DNA of 64,000 nucleotides from Luteirhabdus salina (GTDB taxonomy: Bacteria > Bacteroidota > Bacteroidia > Flavobacteriales > Flavobacteriaceae): positions 186,001 through 250,000 of the forward strand of contig JALAHT010000001.1 of the NCBI GenBank assembly GCA_025384855.1, given 5' to 3'. Shown piece after piece: positions 45,228 to 55,771 of this stretch. Both the position numbers and the translations under genes were made by a program. The first letter of the stretch is position 1. Each line of letters starts with the position of its first letter. Below the pieces are notes generated by a model that had not been told where the DNA came from, did not search any database, and worked only from the letters and a program-made list of their open reading frames with translations.

Positions 45228-45629
45228 TTAGTAAACGTAACACAACACTTCTCCACCAACATTCTGGGCTTGCGCCTGCTTACCTGTCATTACTCCTGCT
45301 GAAGTAGAAACAATGGCAATTCCAAGTCCGTTAAGGATTCTTGGGATGTCTGATGAACTTGCGTATTTACGTAAACCTGGTTTACTGATTCGTTGAATTT
45401 TCTTGATCACTGGATCTTTTGTAACCTTATCGTACTTCAAGGCAATTTTAATGGTTCCTTGCGGACCATTATCATCCTCGAATTTGTAACTCAAGATAAA
45501 TCCTTGATCAAACAAAATCTTTGTAATTTCCTTTTTCAGGTTTGAAGCTGGCACCTCTACTACTCGGTGTCCGGCTAACACTGAATTTCTAACACGGGTT
45601 AGATAATCTGCAATTGGATCTGTTGTCAT
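45228..45629 (-). CDS. rpsH: 30S ribosomal protein S8 (uS8)
   Basis: The 133-residue protein binds the central domain of 16S rRNA and in enterobacteria also represses spc mRNA. It begins MTTDPIADYLTRVRN and has the signature GIAIVSTSAGVMTGKQA. Whether it regulates this operon is not visible. Confidence 0.98.
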   Translation of the reverse strand: MTTDPIADYLTRVRNSVLAGHRVVEVPASNLKKEITKILFDQGFILSYKFEDDNGPQGTIKIALKYDKVTKDPVIKKIQRISKPGLRKYASSSDIPRILNGLGIAIVSTSAGVMTGKQAQAQNVGGEVLCYVY

Positions 45630-45697
45630 TTATTTATGATTACGAATGTGGTTTTCCAACGGTTTGTTGAAACCTTCATCCTGTTATACTCTTCGTT

Positions 45698-45967
45698 TTA
45701 CCAGCTGGCTTTTCGCACTCCAGGAATAAGACCGTTATTGGCCATTTCACGGAACATTACACGAGAAATTCCAAATTGTCTCATATATCCCTTTGGGCGA
45801 CCTGTAAGCTTGCAACGGTTGTGCAAACGAACTGGAGACGAGTTTTTTGGCAATTTCTGTAGACCTTCCCAGTCGCCAGCCTCTTTAAGGGCTTTGCGCT
45901 TTTCGGCATACTTCTTCACCAATTTCTGTCTTTTCACCTCGCGGGCTTTCATTGATTCTTTAGCCAT
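45698..45967 (-). CDS. rpsN: 30S ribosomal protein S14 (uS14, zinc-free type)
   Basis: The 89-residue protein is the long S14 form lacking the CxxC zinc pairs. It ends [21 protein letters not shown] and carries a Lys/Arg-rich start. The gene follows rplE by 3 nt. Confidence 0.97.
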   Translation of the reverse strand: MAKESMKAREVKRQKLVKKYAEKRKALKEAGDWEGLQKLPKNSSPVRLHNRCKLTGRPKGYMRQFGISRVMFREMANNGLIPGVRKASW

Positions 45968-45970
45968 CTT

Positions 45971-46522
45971 TTAATTCTTTTTAAATGGTAATCCTAGTTC
46001 TGTAAGCAATGATTTTGCTTCTTTATCGGTTTCAGCTGAAGTTACGAAAGTGATATTCATCCCTTCGATTTTCTTCACCTTATCGATATCTACCTCTGGA
46101 AAGATGATTTGCTCAGTAATTCCTAGAGAGTAGTTTCCTCGTCCGTCGAAGCCAGTTGCCTTGATTCCCTGGAAGTCACGTACGTTTGGCAGGGCTGAAG
46201 TTATCAACCGATCCAAGAATTCATACATGCGCTCGCCACGAAGGGTTACTTTTGCCCCAATAGGCATTCCCTTACGCAACTTAAAGCTAGCAACGTCCTT
46301 TTTAGAGATCGTAGCTACCGCTCTTTGCCCAGTAATTCTGGTCAACTCGTCGACAGAGTACTCAATTAGTTTCTTATCGGCTACCGCTGCTCCGACGCCA
46401 CGTGAAACGACGATACGTTCCAACTTAGGCACCTGCATTACATTTTGGTAACCAAACTCTTCGGTTAGGGCTTTCATCACCCTTTCCTTATATTCTTCCT
46501 TAAGTCTTGGTGTGTATCCCAT
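45971..46522 (-). CDS. rplE: 50S ribosomal protein L5 (uL5)
   Basis: The 183-residue protein joins 5S rRNA to the large subunit and forms bridge B1b with S13. Conserved parts are [34 protein letters not shown] and [17 protein letters not shown]. Confidence 0.98.
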   Translation of the reverse strand: MGYTPRLKEEYKERVMKALTEEFGYQNVMQVPKLERIVVSRGVGAAVADKKLIEYSVDELTRITGQRAVATISKKDVASFKLRKGMPIGAKVTLRGERMYEFLDRLITSALPNVRDFQGIKATGFDGRGNYSLGITEQIIFPEVDIDKVKKIEGMNITFVTSAETDKEAKSLLTELGLPFKKN

Positions 46523-46524
46523 AA

Positions 46525-46839
46525 CTATATTACTTGATTCGATTTTTTAGCAAATCGTACTTTTTTTCCGTCTTCCATTCTGTATCCAACGCGTGTTGGC
46601 TCGCCGCTTTTTGGGTCGATCAACGCAAGGTTGGAAATATGGATCGGTGCTTCTTTTTCAGTAATTCCGCCTTGAGGATTTGCAGCACTTGGCTTCTCAT
46701 GCTTCTTCACTGTGTTCACACCTTCTACAATCGCTTTGTTCTTGTCAGTAAGCACACGTAGTACTTTCCCTTCGAACCCTTTGTGCTCTCCGGCCATTAC
46801 CACTACGTTGTCCCCTGATTTTATTTTAAGCTTTCCCAT
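46525..46839 (-). CDS. rplX: 50S ribosomal protein L24 (uL24)
   Basis: The 104-residue protein has the KOW motif at its start ([20 protein letters not shown]) and initiates large-subunit assembly. The closing [14 protein letters not shown] is typical. Confidence 0.98.
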   Translation of the reverse strand: MGKLKIKSGDNVVVMAGEHKGFEGKVLRVLTDKNKAIVEGVNTVKKHEKPSAANPQGGITEKEAPIHISNLALIDPKSGEPTRVGYRMEDGKKVRFAKKSNQVI

Positions 46840-46850
46840 TATATCTCGTA

Positions 46851-47219
46851 TTATAGCACTTCAGGTGCCAATGATACTATTTTCATGAATTGTTTATCAC
46901 GAAGCTCACGTGCTACAGGACCGAACACACGGGTACCGCGCATTTCCCCTTGGGGGTTTAGCAATACACAGGCGTTATCGTCGAAACGAATATATGATCC
47001 GTCGGGTCTTCGAACCTCTTTCACGGTACGAACGACTACTGCCGTAGACACAGCTCCTTTTTTGATGCTTCCGTTTGGAGTTGCCTCCTTTACGGTCACT
47101 ACAATCTTGTCGCCTATAGAAGCGTACCGTTTTTTAGTACCTCCCAACACTCGGATACACAATACTTCCTTGGCACCGGTGTTATCTGCTACTTTAAGTT
47201 TTGATTCTTGTTGTACCAT
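46851..47219 (-). CDS. rplN: 50S ribosomal protein L14 (uL14)
   Basis: The 122-residue protein has the usual start [18 protein letters not shown] and signature [15 protein letters not shown]. It lies at the subunit interface. Confidence 0.98.
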   Translation of the reverse strand: MVQQESKLKVADNTGAKEVLCIRVLGGTKKRYASIGDKIVVTVKEATPNGSIKKGAVSTAVVVRTVKEVRRPDGSYIRFDDNACVLLNPQGEMRGTRVFGPVARELRDKQFMKIVSLAPEVL

Positions 47220-47221
47220 GA

Positions 47222-47479
47222 TTATTTAGCTCTTTCTAATATTTCTACTAGTCTCCAACACTTGGTTTTACTTAAAGGCCGTGTTTCCATGATCTTTACA
47301 GTATCACCTTCGTTGCAGTCGTTTTTCTCGTCGTGCGCTACGTACTTCTTTGTCTTAAGTACGAACTTACCGTACATTGGGTGTTTTACCTTTTTGGTTT
47401 CAGAAACAACAATAGATTTCTCCATTTTGTTACTGGTAACAACCCCTATACGCTCTTTTCTTAAATTTCTGTTTTCCAT
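47222..47479 (-). CDS. rpsQ: 30S ribosomal protein S17 (uS17)
   Basis: The 85-residue OB-fold protein has [19 protein letters not shown] and the signature [16 protein letters not shown]. It binds the 16S rRNA 5' domain. Confidence 0.98.
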   Translation of the reverse strand: MENRNLRKERIGVVTSNKMEKSIVVSETKKVKHPMYGKFVLKTKKYVAHDEKNDCNEGDTVKIMETRPLSKTKCWRLVEILERAK

Positions 47480-47496
47480 CTTTCAGCTTCGTACCG

Positions 47497-47688
47497 TTAT
47501 TGATTCTCTCTTTTAGTTAATTCGGTTGCAATACGCGCGATTGATCGGCGCTGCGTCCGTAGTTGAATTGGATTTTCCAACGGTGAAATGGTGTGTGCCA
47601 TTTTCAGGTCTGAATATGCCTTTTTCGATTCGGCAAGTTGCTCCTGTAGTTCCGCTGTGGATGCTTCTTTTATTTCTGACTGTTTCAT
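47497..47688 (-). CDS. rpmC: 50S ribosomal protein L29 (uL29)
   Basis: The 63-residue two-helix protein begins MKQSEIKEASTAELQEQL and ends with the family R-R-IARI-T motif. It lies near the exit tunnel where nascent-chain factors dock. Confidence 0.96.
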   Translation of the reverse strand: MKQSEIKEASTAELQEQLAESKKAYSDLKMAHTISPLENPIQLRTQRRSIARIATELTKRENQ

Positions 47689-47707
47689 GATTCGAAAATT
47701 TCAAAAA

Positions 47708-48127
47708 TTATTCTTGATAGTCCCGGGACACTACAAACTTTGTTCGTACAGGCAATTTCTGAGCCGCAAGTCTCAAGGCTTCCTTGGCGGTTGCCATAGG
47801 CACACCTGAAACCTCAAACATAATTCGACCCGGTTTTACAACAGCTGCGTAATATTCGACAGCCCCCTTACCTTTACCCATACGTACTTCCAAAGGCTTT
47901 TTAGTAATCGGCTTATCTGGGAATATCATAATCCAGATAGAACCTTCCCTTTTCATATAACGGGTTGCAGCAATACGGGCAGCTTCAATTTGACGCGCTG
48001 TGATAAACTCGGCATCCATAGACTTGATTCCGAAGGTTCCATTTGCCAATCGATGTCCTCGATTTGCATTTCCCTTCATACGGCCTTTTTGCTGTTTCCG
48101 GTATTTTGTTCTTTTAGGTTGTAACAT
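47708..48127 (-). CDS. rplP: 50S ribosomal protein L16 (uL16)
   Basis: The 139-residue protein begins [16 protein letters not shown] and has the signature [19 protein letters not shown]. It completes the A-site region of the large subunit. Confidence 0.98.
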   Translation of the reverse strand: MLQPKRTKYRKQQKGRMKGNANRGHRLANGTFGIKSMDAEFITARQIEAARIAATRYMKREGSIWIMIFPDKPITKKPLEVRMGKGKGAVEYYAAVVKPGRIMFEVSGVPMATAKEALRLAAQKLPVRTKFVVSRDYQE

Positions 48128-48145
48128 GATTCTGCTTTTAAAAAA

Positions 48146-48862
48146 TTACTTTCTGCGACGCGATTTGTTTCCACCTCGCCCGGATCCTTTGTTACCTCCT
48201 TTTTTGGATAATCCTACCAAAGGAGAAAGATCTCGCTTACCGTACACTTCACCTTTCATAATCCATACTTTCACTCCTAATCTACCATAGGTAGTATGTG
48301 CTTCGATCAATGCATAATCGATATCGGCACGGAATGTTGAAAGTGGGATACGACCTTCCTTGTACGCCTCTGTACGTGCCATTTCAGCACCGTTAAGACG
48401 ACCAGAAATCTGAATTTTGATACCTTCTGCGTTCATACGCATAGCAGCCGCAATAGCCATTTTGATTGCACGACGGTATGAGATTCTGTTTTCAATTTGT
48501 CGGGCAATACTAGAAGCCACTAAGTTAGCATCTAATTCAGGTCGCTTAATCTCGTGAATGTTGATCTGTACCTCTTTTCCGGTAATTTTTTTGAGCTCTT
48601 CTTTCAACTTGTCTACTTCCTGTCCGCCTTTTCCGATAATGATACCGGGGCGAGCGGTGGTAATAGTAACGGTTACAAGCTTTAGGATACGCTCAATGAT
48701 GACCCTAGACACACTAGCTTTACTTAAACGAGCGTGAAGATACTTTCTAATCTTGTCGTCTTCGGCCAATTTATCGCCGTAGTCGTTGCCACCGTACCAG
48801 TTGGATTCCCATCCTCTAATGATACCTAGGCGGTTACCGATTGGATTTGTTTTCTGTCCCAT
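48146..48862 (-). CDS. rpsC: 30S ribosomal protein S3 (uS3)
   Basis: The 238-residue protein has a KH domain ([20 protein letters not shown]) and the S3 C-terminal domain ([20 protein letters not shown]). The tail is Gly/Arg/Lys-rich ([10 protein letters not shown]). It lines the mRNA entry channel. Confidence 0.98.
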   Translation of the reverse strand: MGQKTNPIGNRLGIIRGWESNWYGGNDYGDKLAEDDKIRKYLHARLSKASVSRVIIERILKLVTVTITTARPGIIIGKGGQEVDKLKEELKKITGKEVQINIHEIKRPELDANLVASSIARQIENRISYRRAIKMAIAAAMRMNAEGIKIQISGRLNGAEMARTEAYKEGRIPLSTFRADIDYALIEAHTTYGRLGVKVWIMKGEVYGKRDLSPLVGLSKKGGNKGSGRGGNKSRRRK

Positions 48863-48869
48863 TTATATT

Positions 48870-49277
48870 CTAGCTTTGTGTGTTATCGTTAGCGCCCAAT
48901 ACGAGTGTTACGTGATTGGAACGTTTTCTAATTCTATGCGCACGTCCTTGTGGTGCTGGGCGAAGACGCTTCAACATCTTCCCTCCATCCACACGGATTT
49001 CCTTAACAAATAAATCAGCATCCTCTAGCGTTGCATCTTCATTCTTAGCTTGCCAGTTTGCGATAGCGGACAGCAAAAGCTTTTCCAATCGACCAGCCGC
49101 TTCTTTTTTGCTGAACTTTAAAATGTTAAGCGCTTTATCTACTTTTTCGCCACGTACCAAGTCTGCGACCAAACGCATTTTTCTCGGTGATGTTGGGCAA
49201 TTGTTCAATTTGGCGAAGTACTGTGTTTTCTTCGCTTCCTTGATACGCTCTGCTCTTTCTCTTTTACGAACTCCCAT
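48870..49277 (-). CDS. rplV: 50S ribosomal protein L22 (uL22)
   Basis: The 135-residue protein has the conserved core [20 protein letters not shown] and the hairpin region [20 protein letters not shown] that reaches into the exit tunnel near the macrolide site. Confidence 0.98.
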   Translation of the reverse strand: MGVRKRERAERIKEAKKTQYFAKLNNCPTSPRKMRLVADLVRGEKVDKALNILKFSKKEAAGRLEKLLLSAIANWQAKNEDATLEDADLFVKEIRVDGGKMLKRLRPAPQGRAHRIRKRSNHVTLVLGANDNTQS

Positions 49278-49283
49278 GGCTTA

Positions 49284-49562
49284 TTATTTTTTTCCTTTGT
49301 TTTTATTTCCACCGTGACCACGGAATGATCTTGTTGGTGAAAACTCTCCTAACTTATGTCCTACCATATTCTCGGTCACATATACAGGAACAAATTGCTT
49401 TCCGTTGTGTACGGCAATTGTTTGCCCTACGAAGTCTGGAGTGATCATCGACGCACGAGACCAAGTCTTAATGACAGTCTTTTTGTTCGATTCCACGTTC
49501 TGTTGAACTTTTTGATCCAGCTTATAGTGAACGTATGGTCCTTTTTTTAATGATCTAGCCAT
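49284..49562 (-). CDS. rpsS: 30S ribosomal protein S19 (uS19)
   Basis: The 92-residue protein begins [19 protein letters not shown] and has the signature [20 protein letters not shown]. It lies in the 30S head. Confidence 0.98.
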   Translation of the reverse strand: MARSLKKGPYVHYKLDQKVQQNVESNKKTVIKTWSRASMITPDFVGQTIAVHNGKQFVPVYVTENMVGHKLGEFSPTRSFRGHGGNKNKGKK

Positions 49563-49565
49563 AAC

Positions 49566-50399
49566 TTATTTCTTTCTAGTCTTTCTTCGTTCAATGATAT
49601 ACTTGTTGCTAGCCTTCGTACGCTTACGAGTTTTATACCCCTTAGCAGGCAATCCTTTGCGTGAGCGTGGATGTCCTCCAGAAGCACGGCCTTCCCCACC
49701 ACCCATTGGGTGATCTACTGGATTCATAACAACCGCACGGGTACGTGGTCTTCTACCCAACCAGCGTGATCTACCCGCCTTACCAGAAACCATCAATTGG
49801 TGGTCGCTGTTGGATACGGCACCGATGGTAGCCATACAAGTAGTTAAGATCATACGGGTTTCACCGGAAGGAAGCTTCACGGTAGCATACTTCCCTTCAC
49901 GAGCCATAAGTTGTGCGAACGCACCAGCACTTCTTGCTAGCACGGCACCTTGGCCAGGACGAAGTTCTATACATGAAATAATGGTCCCTAAAGGAATGTT
50001 GGCAAGGGTCATAGCATTTCCAATCTCAGGAGCGGTTTGCTCGTCGGAAACGATATTTTGACCTACTTGTAGACCATTTTGTGCAATCACATACCGCTTT
50101 TCGCCATCTTGATAATTAACAAGTGCGATAAACGCGGTACGGTTAGGATCGTATTCTATAGTCGCGACAGTGGCAGGAATACCATGCTTGTCACGTTTAA
50201 AATCGATAATTCGATAGCGTCTTTTGTGACCACCACCTTTGTAGCGCATGGTCATCTTTCCTTGACTGTTTCTACCTCCTGACTTTTTTAACGGAGCGAG
50301 CAAGCTCTTCTCCGGCTTATCAGTCGTTATGGCGTCAAACCCATTCACGACTCTAAATCGCTGTCCAGGAGTGATAGGTTTTAGTTTTCTTACTGACAT
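49566..50399 (-). CDS. rplB: 50S ribosomal protein L2 (uL2)
   Basis: The 277-residue protein is near the peptidyl-transferase centre. It contains the conserved [20 protein letters not shown] loop with the functionally important His, and [14 protein letters not shown] near the start. Confidence 0.98.
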   Translation of the reverse strand: MSVRKLKPITPGQRFRVVNGFDAITTDKPEKSLLAPLKKSGGRNSQGKMTMRYKGGGHKRRYRIIDFKRDKHGIPATVATIEYDPNRTAFIALVNYQDGEKRYVIAQNGLQVGQNIVSDEQTAPEIGNAMTLANIPLGTIISCIELRPGQGAVLARSAGAFAQLMAREGKYATVKLPSGETRMILTTCMATIGAVSNSDHQLMVSGKAGRSRWLGRRPRTRAVVMNPVDHPMGGGEGRASGGHPRSRKGLPAKGYKTRKRTKASNKYIIERRKTRKK

Positions 50400-50427
50400 C
50401 TTTCGTCTAATTTAATTTAAGCGCTGC

Positions 50428-50718
50428 TTAAATATTACTGTAAAAATCTATTGTATCACCTTCCGTCACCTGTACAATTGCTTTTTTGTAAGCATTTGTT
50501 TTACCAGTTTGAACCCCAGATTTCGTATATCGAACCCGACGGTTTGGACGGACATTCATTGTGCGAACTTTTTCAACAGAAACACCGTAAGCATTTTCAA
50601 CTGCTTTCTTGATCTCTATCTTGTTCGCCTTAGGATTAACCACAAATGTGTAGCGGTTATTCAACTCTGCATCTGCAGTGGCTTTTTCTGTAATAACAGG
50701 TTTTATTAAGATATTCAT
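50428..50718 (-). CDS. rplW: 50S ribosomal protein L23 (uL23)
   Basis: The 96-residue protein has PVITEKATADAELNNRYTF at the start and the NKIEIKKAVENAYGV helix. It provides the trigger-factor and SRP docking site at the tunnel exit. Confidence 0.98.
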   Translation of the reverse strand: MNILIKPVITEKATADAELNNRYTFVVNPKANKIEIKKAVENAYGVSVEKVRTMNVRPNRRVRYTKSGVQTGKTNAYKKAIVQVTEGDTIDFYSNI

Positions 50719-50725
50719 CTTGCTT

Positions 50726-51355
50726 CTATTTACTCAAGTTTTCTTCAATTGCTTCCAAAGAACCTTCAAACAATACAACATTGTTTGCATTCATAATTCG
50801 GTAAGTGTTTAATTCTGAGTTAGTTATAACTTCAGCACCCTTCAAATTACGCGAGGACAAATATACATTATTATTCGACTCTCCCAATACAAACAAGGTT
50901 TTTTTATTCTCAAGCTCAAGGCCTTTCAAAACGGAAATAAATTCTTTCGTTTTTGGAGCGTCGAATGAAAAGTCTTCGATTATGGTAATCGCCTTTTCAT
51001 TTGCCTTCATACTTAAGGCAGAACGACGGGCCAAACGCTTCAAGTTTTTATTCAATTTGAAAGAATAGTCTTTCGGACGAGGACCGAATACACGACCTCC
51101 ACCTTTAAAGATTGGCGACTTGATACTTCCCGCACGGGCTGTACCAGTACCTTTCTGTTTCTTTATCTTACGGGTAGAACCTACGATTTCTCCACGCTCT
51201 TTCGCCTTGTGCGTTCCCTGGCGCTTATTCGCCATGTGTTGCTTCACATCAAGGTACATAGCGTGATCGTTTGGTTCGATACCGAAAACATCCTTGGAAA
51301 GCTCTACTTTCCGACCGGTGTCTTTTCCTTTAATATCTACTACTGCTACCTTCAT
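50726..51355 (-). CDS. rplD: 50S ribosomal protein L4 (uL4)
   Basis: The 209-residue protein has the long tunnel loop ([20 protein letters not shown]) and globular domain of L4. In enterobacteria it represses the S10 operon; whether it acts on the unusual rpsJ-rplC spacer here is unknown. The start overlaps the rplC stop by 1 nt. Confidence 0.98.
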   Translation of the reverse strand: MKVAVVDIKGKDTGRKVELSKDVFGIEPNDHAMYLDVKQHMANKRQGTHKAKERGEIVGSTRKIKKQKGTGTARAGSIKSPIFKGGGRVFGPRPKDYSFKLNKNLKRLARRSALSMKANEKAITIIEDFSFDAPKTKEFISVLKGLELENKKTLFVLGESNNNVYLSSRNLKGAEVITNSELNTYRIMNANNVVLFEGSLEAIEENLSK

Positions 51356-51969
51356 TATTTCTGAATTGTTACATAAGCGTTTTTGTGACCCGGCACACAG
51401 CCTTTCACAACAAGTAGGTTCTTCTCAGGCACTACTTTCAACACTCGTAGGTTTTGTACTTTCACTTTTTCATTTCCCATTTGGCCGCCCATACGCATTC
51501 CCTTGAATACTCTCGCAGGGTACGATGCAGCACCAATAGAACCTGGCGCACGTAAACGGTTATGTTGACCGTGGGTAGCTTGTCCCACACCACCAAAGCC
51601 ATGTCGTTTTACAACCCCTTGGAAACCTTTACCCTTGCTTGTTCCGGAAACATCCACGAACTCACCTTCTTTAAAGTGTTCCACAGTGATCGTATCACCA
51701 AGTTTATACTCATTTGAGAAGTTCTTCTTGAATTCGACAACTTTACGCTTTGCAACGGTACCTGCTTTCTTGGCGTGGCCTTCGGCAGCTTTACTTGCAG
51801 TCTTTTTGTCATCGAAACCAAGCTGAAGAGCTTCATACCCGTCAACCTCATCGGTTCTGACTTGGGTAACAACACAGGGCCCAGCTTCGATAACGGTACA
51901 CGGAATATTCTTTCCGTTCTCGTCGAATAGGCTGGTCATCCCTATCTTTTTTCCTATTAACCCAGACAT
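51355..51969 (-). CDS. rplC: 50S ribosomal protein L3 (uL3)
   Basis: The start at [20 protein letters not shown] gives 204 residues; the open frame reaches 22 codons upstream into repetitive spacer DNA and this part is not coding. The signature [24 protein letters not shown] region and the Arg-rich 3' end are typical. Its gene is separated from rpsJ by 287 nt, much more than other genes of the operon. Confidence 0.97.
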   Translation of the reverse strand: MSGLIGKKIGMTSLFDENGKNIPCTVIEAGPCVVTQVRTDEVDGYEALQLGFDDKKTASKAAEGHAKKAGTVAKRKVVEFKKNFSNEYKLGDTITVEHFKEGEFVDVSGTSKGKGFQGVVKRHGFGGVGQATHGQHNRLRAPGSIGAASYPARVFKGMRMGGQMGNEKVKVQNLRVLKVVPEKNLLVVKGCVPGHKNAYVTIQK

Positions 51970-51974
51970 ATTAA

Positions 51975-52010
51975 TTTTAGATTTAAGACTTGAGATTGAG
52001 ATTTGAGACT
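51975..52010. repeat. simple direct repeats before rplC
   Basis: Words of the type GATTTAAGACTTGAGATT and GATTTGAGACTT recur in the spacer immediately upstream of rplC. The style resembles the AT-rich repeat at 5060-5094. No function is evident. Confidence 0.55.
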
Positions 52011-52220
52011 TACCCAACTCATGATCCCTTGTCAATTATTACTACTATTTGAATTCAGAATGAAGAAATCGGTTTCGACATTCATCCTTCGTTAAAATTT
52101 TTATTTCAATGCAAACGGGGCCAAAATAAATTCGACCCCGAATATTACTTTGTTCTCCGTTTTTCCCCAACCGTCGCTGAGGACATTTTAGTTTGTTCTT
52201 TACCTAATCGTTAGGCAACG

Positions 52221-52240
52221 ATTCCCGCCTTCGCGGGAAT
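52221..52240. repeat. perfect palindromic hairpin in the rpsJ-rplC spacer
   Basis: ATTCCCGC/GCGGGAAT is an 8-bp perfect stem with a 4-nt loop. It starts 16 nt after the rpsJ stop on the minus strand. A smaller palindrome, CCTAA-TCG-TTAGG, lies next to it at 52203-52215. No T-run follows, so a plain terminator is unlikely; the sequence looks like a dispersed REP element or an attenuator stem. Confidence 0.7.
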
Positions 52241-52256
52241 AGAAATTATAGTGTAC

Positions 52257-52562
52257 TTACACTTTAATTTCTACCTCCACACCACTTGGAAGCTCTAATT
52301 TCATAAGAGCATCGATGGTTTTGGAAGAAGAGCTATAGATATCCAACAAACGCTTATAGCTGCTAAGTTGGAATTGCTCACGACTCTTCTTATTAACGTG
52401 TGGCGAACGCAACACGGTAAAGATTTTTTTATGTGTTGGCAATGGAATTGGACCGGTTACGGCAGCTCCAGTGCTCTTTACAGTCTTTACGATTTTTTCA
52501 GCAGATTTGTCCACTAAATTATGATCGTAAGATTTTAATTTGATTCTAATTTTTTGACTCAT
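52257..52562 (-). CDS. rpsJ: 30S ribosomal protein S10 (uS10, NusE)
   Basis: The start [20 protein letters not shown] gives 101 residues; a longer frame begins inside fusA and is not used. The signature [20 protein letters not shown] is conserved. Apart from its ribosomal role, S10 takes part in transcription antitermination. It follows fusA by 10 nt. Confidence 0.97.
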   Translation of the reverse strand: MSQKIRIKLKSYDHNLVDKSAEKIVKTVKSTGAAVTGPIPLPTHKKIFTVLRSPHVNKKSREQFQLSSYKRLLDIYSSSSKTIDALMKLELPSGVEVEIKV

Positions 52563-52572
52563 TGCTGAATAA

Positions 52573-54708
52573 TTAAACGTTAGCGGTTCCTCTTGCCTCC
52601 GCAATCACTTCTTCTGAAATATTAGAAGGTGTTTCGGCATAGTGTGAAAATTCCATTGTAGAAGTTGCACGACCTGAAGACAAGGTTCTCAATGTAGTTA
52701 CATATCCGAACATTTCAGAAAGTGGCACTTCTGCCTTGATTACTTTAGATCCTGAACGATCGCCCATGCTGTTTACCTGACCGCGACGACGGTTCAAGTC
52801 ACCTACAATATCACCCATATTTTCTTCTGGAGTTAATACCTCTAGTTTCATAATAGGCTCCATAATTACGGCACCAGCAGCTTTCGCAACAGATTTAAAT
52901 CCAAGTTTTGCAGCCAATTCGAATGATAACTGATCGGAATCCACAGGGTGGAACGAACCATCCTTTAAGGTTACCTTCATGCTATCCACTTCGAATCCGG
53001 CCAATGGACCATTTTTCATCGCTTCCTTAAATCCTTTTTCAACAGATGGAATAAATTCCTTAGGAACATTACCACCTTTAATCTCATTTACGAATTCAAG
53101 TCCGTCAGCTTTCTCATCTTCACATGGGCCAAGGGTAAATACAATATCTGCAAATTTACCACGACCACCCGTCTGCTTCTTATATGTCTCGCGGTGATCT
53201 GCTGACTTCGTTACAGCTTCCTTATACTCCACCTGAGGCTTTCCTTGGTTTACTTCAACCTTGAACTCACGCTTCAAACGATCCACGATAATATCCAAGT
53301 GAAGCTCACCCATACCAGAAATCACAGTTTGCCCAGAAGCTTCGTCGGTACGAACCTGGAAGGTTGGATCTTCTTCAGCCAACTTTGCAAGTGCCATACC
53401 TAATTTATCAACATCGGCTTTCGTCTTAGGCTCTACCGCGATACCAATTACTGGATCAGGGAATTCCATAGACTCAAGAACGATAGGTGCTTTTTCGTCA
53501 GATAGGGTATCTCCAGTTTTGATATCCTTAAATCCAACCGCTGCTCCAATATCTCCTGCTTCGATATAATCGATAGCATTTTGTTTGTTGGAGTGCATTT
53601 GGTAAATACGAGAAATACGCTCTTTCTTGGCTGAACGATTGTTCAACACGTATGAACCTGCATCCAACCGACCAGAATAGGCGCGGAAGAAAGCCAAACG
53701 ACCTACAAATGGATCGGTAGCAATCTTAAAGGCCAAGGCCGAGAAAGGAGCAGTTACATCAGGCTTACGAACTTCCGTTTCACCTGTTTCTGGGTTTGTA
53801 CCTTCAATCGCATCTTTATCAACAGGAGAAGGAAGGTAACGACAGACAGCATCCAATAGAAACTGCACCCCTTTATTTTTGAAGGCAGAACCACAGATCA
53901 TTGGGATGATACTCATGTCCATTACGGCAGCACGAAGCGCAGCATGCACTTCATCTTCGGTAATAGAGTCTTCATCTTCCATGAATTTCTCTAAAAGGTT
54001 CTCATCGTAACTCGCTACTTCTTCAATAAGAAGTGCACGATACTTACGAGCCTCTTCTTTCATATCTTCAGGAATATCCACTACATCAAACGTAGACCCC
54101 ATTGTTTCATCATGCCAAATAACGGCACGGTTCTTCACTAGGTCAATAATTCCTCTAAAGTCGGCCTCGTCACCAATCGGCAATACGATTGGCACGGCAT
54201 TGGACTTCAACATATCTTTTACCTGCTGGCAAACATTCATGAAGTTAGACCCTTGACGATCCATCTTGTTTACAAAGCCCATACGCGGTACTTTGTAATT
54301 ATCTGCTAAACGCCAGTTTGTTTCCGACTGTGGCTCAACACCGTCTACCGCACTGAACAAAAATACCAATCCGTCCAACACACGAAGCGAACGGTTCACC
54401 TCTACTGTAAAGTCAACGTGACCGGGAGTATCGATAATATTAAAGTGGTAATCTTTTGTTTCAGGAAGCTCCTTAGCGTTTTCCATCGGGAATTTCCAAG
54501 TACAAGTAGTAGCAGCAGAGGTAATAGTAATACCACGCTCCTGCTCTTGCTCCATCCAGTCCATAGTCGCTGCACCATCGTGTACCTCACCAATTTTGTG
54601 ACTTACACCTGTGTAGTACAGGATACGTTCTGTAGTTGTGGTTTTACCGGCATCGATATGCGCGGCAATCCCTATATTTCGTGTAAATTTTAAATCTCTT
54701 TGTGCCAT
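52573..54708 (-). CDS. fusA: elongation factor G
   Basis: The 711-residue GTPase drives translocation. The G-domain motifs are [18 protein letters not shown] and NKMD, with the switch [12 protein letters not shown]. Domain IV begins at about residue 490. It sits between rpsG and rpsJ, and no tuf gene follows, as is usual in Bacteroidota. Confidence 0.98.
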   Translation of the reverse strand: MAQRDLKFTRNIGIAAHIDAGKTTTTERILYYTGVSHKIGEVHDGAATMDWMEQEQERGITITSAATTCTWKFPMENAKELPETKDYHFNIIDTPGHVDFTVEVNRSLRVLDGLVFLFSAVDGVEPQSETNWRLADNYKVPRMGFVNKMDRQGSNFMNVCQQVKDMLKSNAVPIVLPIGDEADFRGIIDLVKNRAVIWHDETMGSTFDVVDIPEDMKEEARKYRALLIEEVASYDENLLEKFMEDEDSITEDEVHAALRAAVMDMSIIPMICGSAFKNKGVQFLLDAVCRYLPSPVDKDAIEGTNPETGETEVRKPDVTAPFSALAFKIATDPFVGRLAFFRAYSGRLDAGSYVLNNRSAKKERISRIYQMHSNKQNAIDYIEAGDIGAAVGFKDIKTGDTLSDEKAPIVLESMEFPDPVIGIAVEPKTKADVDKLGMALAKLAEEDPTFQVRTDEASGQTVISGMGELHLDIIVDRLKREFKVEVNQGKPQVEYKEAVTKSADHRETYKKQTGGRGKFADIVFTLGPCEDEKADGLEFVNEIKGGNVPKEFIPSVEKGFKEAMKNGPLAGFEVDSMKVTLKDGSFHPVDSDQLSFELAAKLGFKSVAKAAGAVIMEPIMKLEVLTPEENMGDIVGDLNRRRGQVNSMGDRSGSKVIKAEVPLSEMFGYVTTLRTLSSGRATSTMEFSHYAETPSNISEEVIAEARGTANV

Positions 54709-54713
54709 TTTTT

Positions 54714-55190
54714 TTAGAATCTGAAATGTGAGAATGCTTTGTTTGCTTCGGCCATACGATGAGTATCGGTACGTTTCTTAACCGCAGCGCCTTCTTCTTT
54801 GGCAGCCGCCAAAATTTCAGCAGCCAATTTTTGCGCCATTGACTTTTCATTTCGTTTGCGCGCAAACTGGATCAACCACTTCATAGCGGTTGAAATCTTT
54901 CTGTCCGGACGAATTTGCATTGGAATCTGGAACGTTGCCCCTCCAACGCGACGGCTACGAACTTCTACGTGAGGCATTACATTAGACAATGCGTCTTTCC
55001 AAAGTTCGAGACCTGTTTTCTCTTCGTCTGTTTTTTTCTCTTCCACGATATCGATCGCATCATAGAATACTTTAAAAGCCACCGACTTTTTACCGTCCCA
55101 CATCATGTTATTGACAAAACGCGTTACCAACTGGTCGTTGAAACGCGGATCTGGTAAAAGCGGTCTTTTCTTGGCCTGTCTTTTTCTCAT
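54714..55190 (-). CDS. rpsG: 30S ribosomal protein S7 (uS7)
   Basis: The 158-residue protein begins [19 protein letters not shown] and has the signature [20 protein letters not shown]. It starts assembly of the 30S head and contacts E-site tRNA. Confidence 0.98.
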   Translation of the reverse strand: MRKRQAKKRPLLPDPRFNDQLVTRFVNNMMWDGKKSVAFKVFYDAIDIVEEKKTDEEKTGLELWKDALSNVMPHVEVRSRRVGGATFQIPMQIRPDRKISTAMKWLIQFARKRNEKSMAQKLAAEILAAAKEEGAAVKKRTDTHRMAEANKAFSHFRF

Positions 55191-55213
55191 GTCTTCTCTT
55201 TAAAAGTTTGTTC

Positions 55214-55588
55214 TTACTTTTTGGGTTTCTTTGCACCGTACTTAGACCTGCGTTGCGTACGGCCTTCGACACCAGCGGTATCTAATGCACCACGCACGAT
55301 ATGGTATCGCACACCAGGCAAATCCTTAACCCTTCCACCTCTTACCAATACTATCGAGTGCTCTTGGAGGTTGTGTCCTTCACCGGGGATGTATGCGTTC
55401 ACCTCTTTTCCGTTAGTTAACCGAACCCTTGCTACTTTACGCATCGCAGAGTTAGGTTTCTTAGGAGTAGTGGTATATACACGCGTACACACACCGCGAC
55501 GTTGCGGGCACGAATCCAAAGCAGCCGATTTACTCTTCTTGGTAATCTTGGCTCTTCCTTTTCGTACTAATTGTGAAATAGTTGGCAT
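55214..55588 (-). CDS. rpsL: 30S ribosomal protein S12 (uS12)
   Basis: The 124-residue protein is central to decoding accuracy. It begins [20 protein letters not shown], and the loop [16 protein letters not shown] carries the Lys residues where streptomycin resistance changes occur elsewhere; these are wild type here. It is the first gene of the super-operon. Confidence 0.98.
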   Translation of the reverse strand: MPTISQLVRKGRAKITKKSKSAALDSCPQRRGVCTRVYTTTPKKPNSAMRKVARVRLTNGKEVNAYIPGEGHNLQEHSIVLVRGGRVKDLPGVRYHIVRGALDTAGVEGRTQRRSKYGAKKPKK

Positions 55589-55643
55589 ATAAAATCCTCG
55601 TTAAATCTAATTTTAAATTTCAGTTCCCCACTAAAAGGGCGTG

Positions 55644-55674
55644 CAAAGGTAGGAAATATTCTCAATTAATCAAA
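55644..55674 (-). promoter_or_regulatory. housekeeping promoter of the rpsL super-operon
   Basis: On the minus strand TTTG (55674-55671), exactly 19 nt, then TACCTTTG (55651-55644) matches the Bacteroidota sigma consensus TTG-N19-TAnnTTTG in full. It lies 55 nt before the rpsL ATG and is the clearest promoter in the window. Confidence 0.88.
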
Positions 55675-55771
55675 CGTTACCTAATTTATTTTCAGATACT
55701 TTTCGGAAAACAATTTTTGCCTTCTTTAAACCGTTCTTGAACTATTATTTTTACAGCAAATATCTAATAGC

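Noticed and set aside
51970-52035. 22-codon N-terminal extension of L3
   Set aside because: The region consists of simple direct repeats, and the conserved L3 start is at 51969.
52221-52240. Terminator between rpsJ and rplC
   Set aside because: The stem is strong but no T-run follows in the transcribed direction, so complete termination is unlikely.
52563-52604. 14-codon extension of S10
   Set aside because: It overlaps the end of fusA and has no counterpart in S10; the conserved start is MSQKIRIK at 52562.
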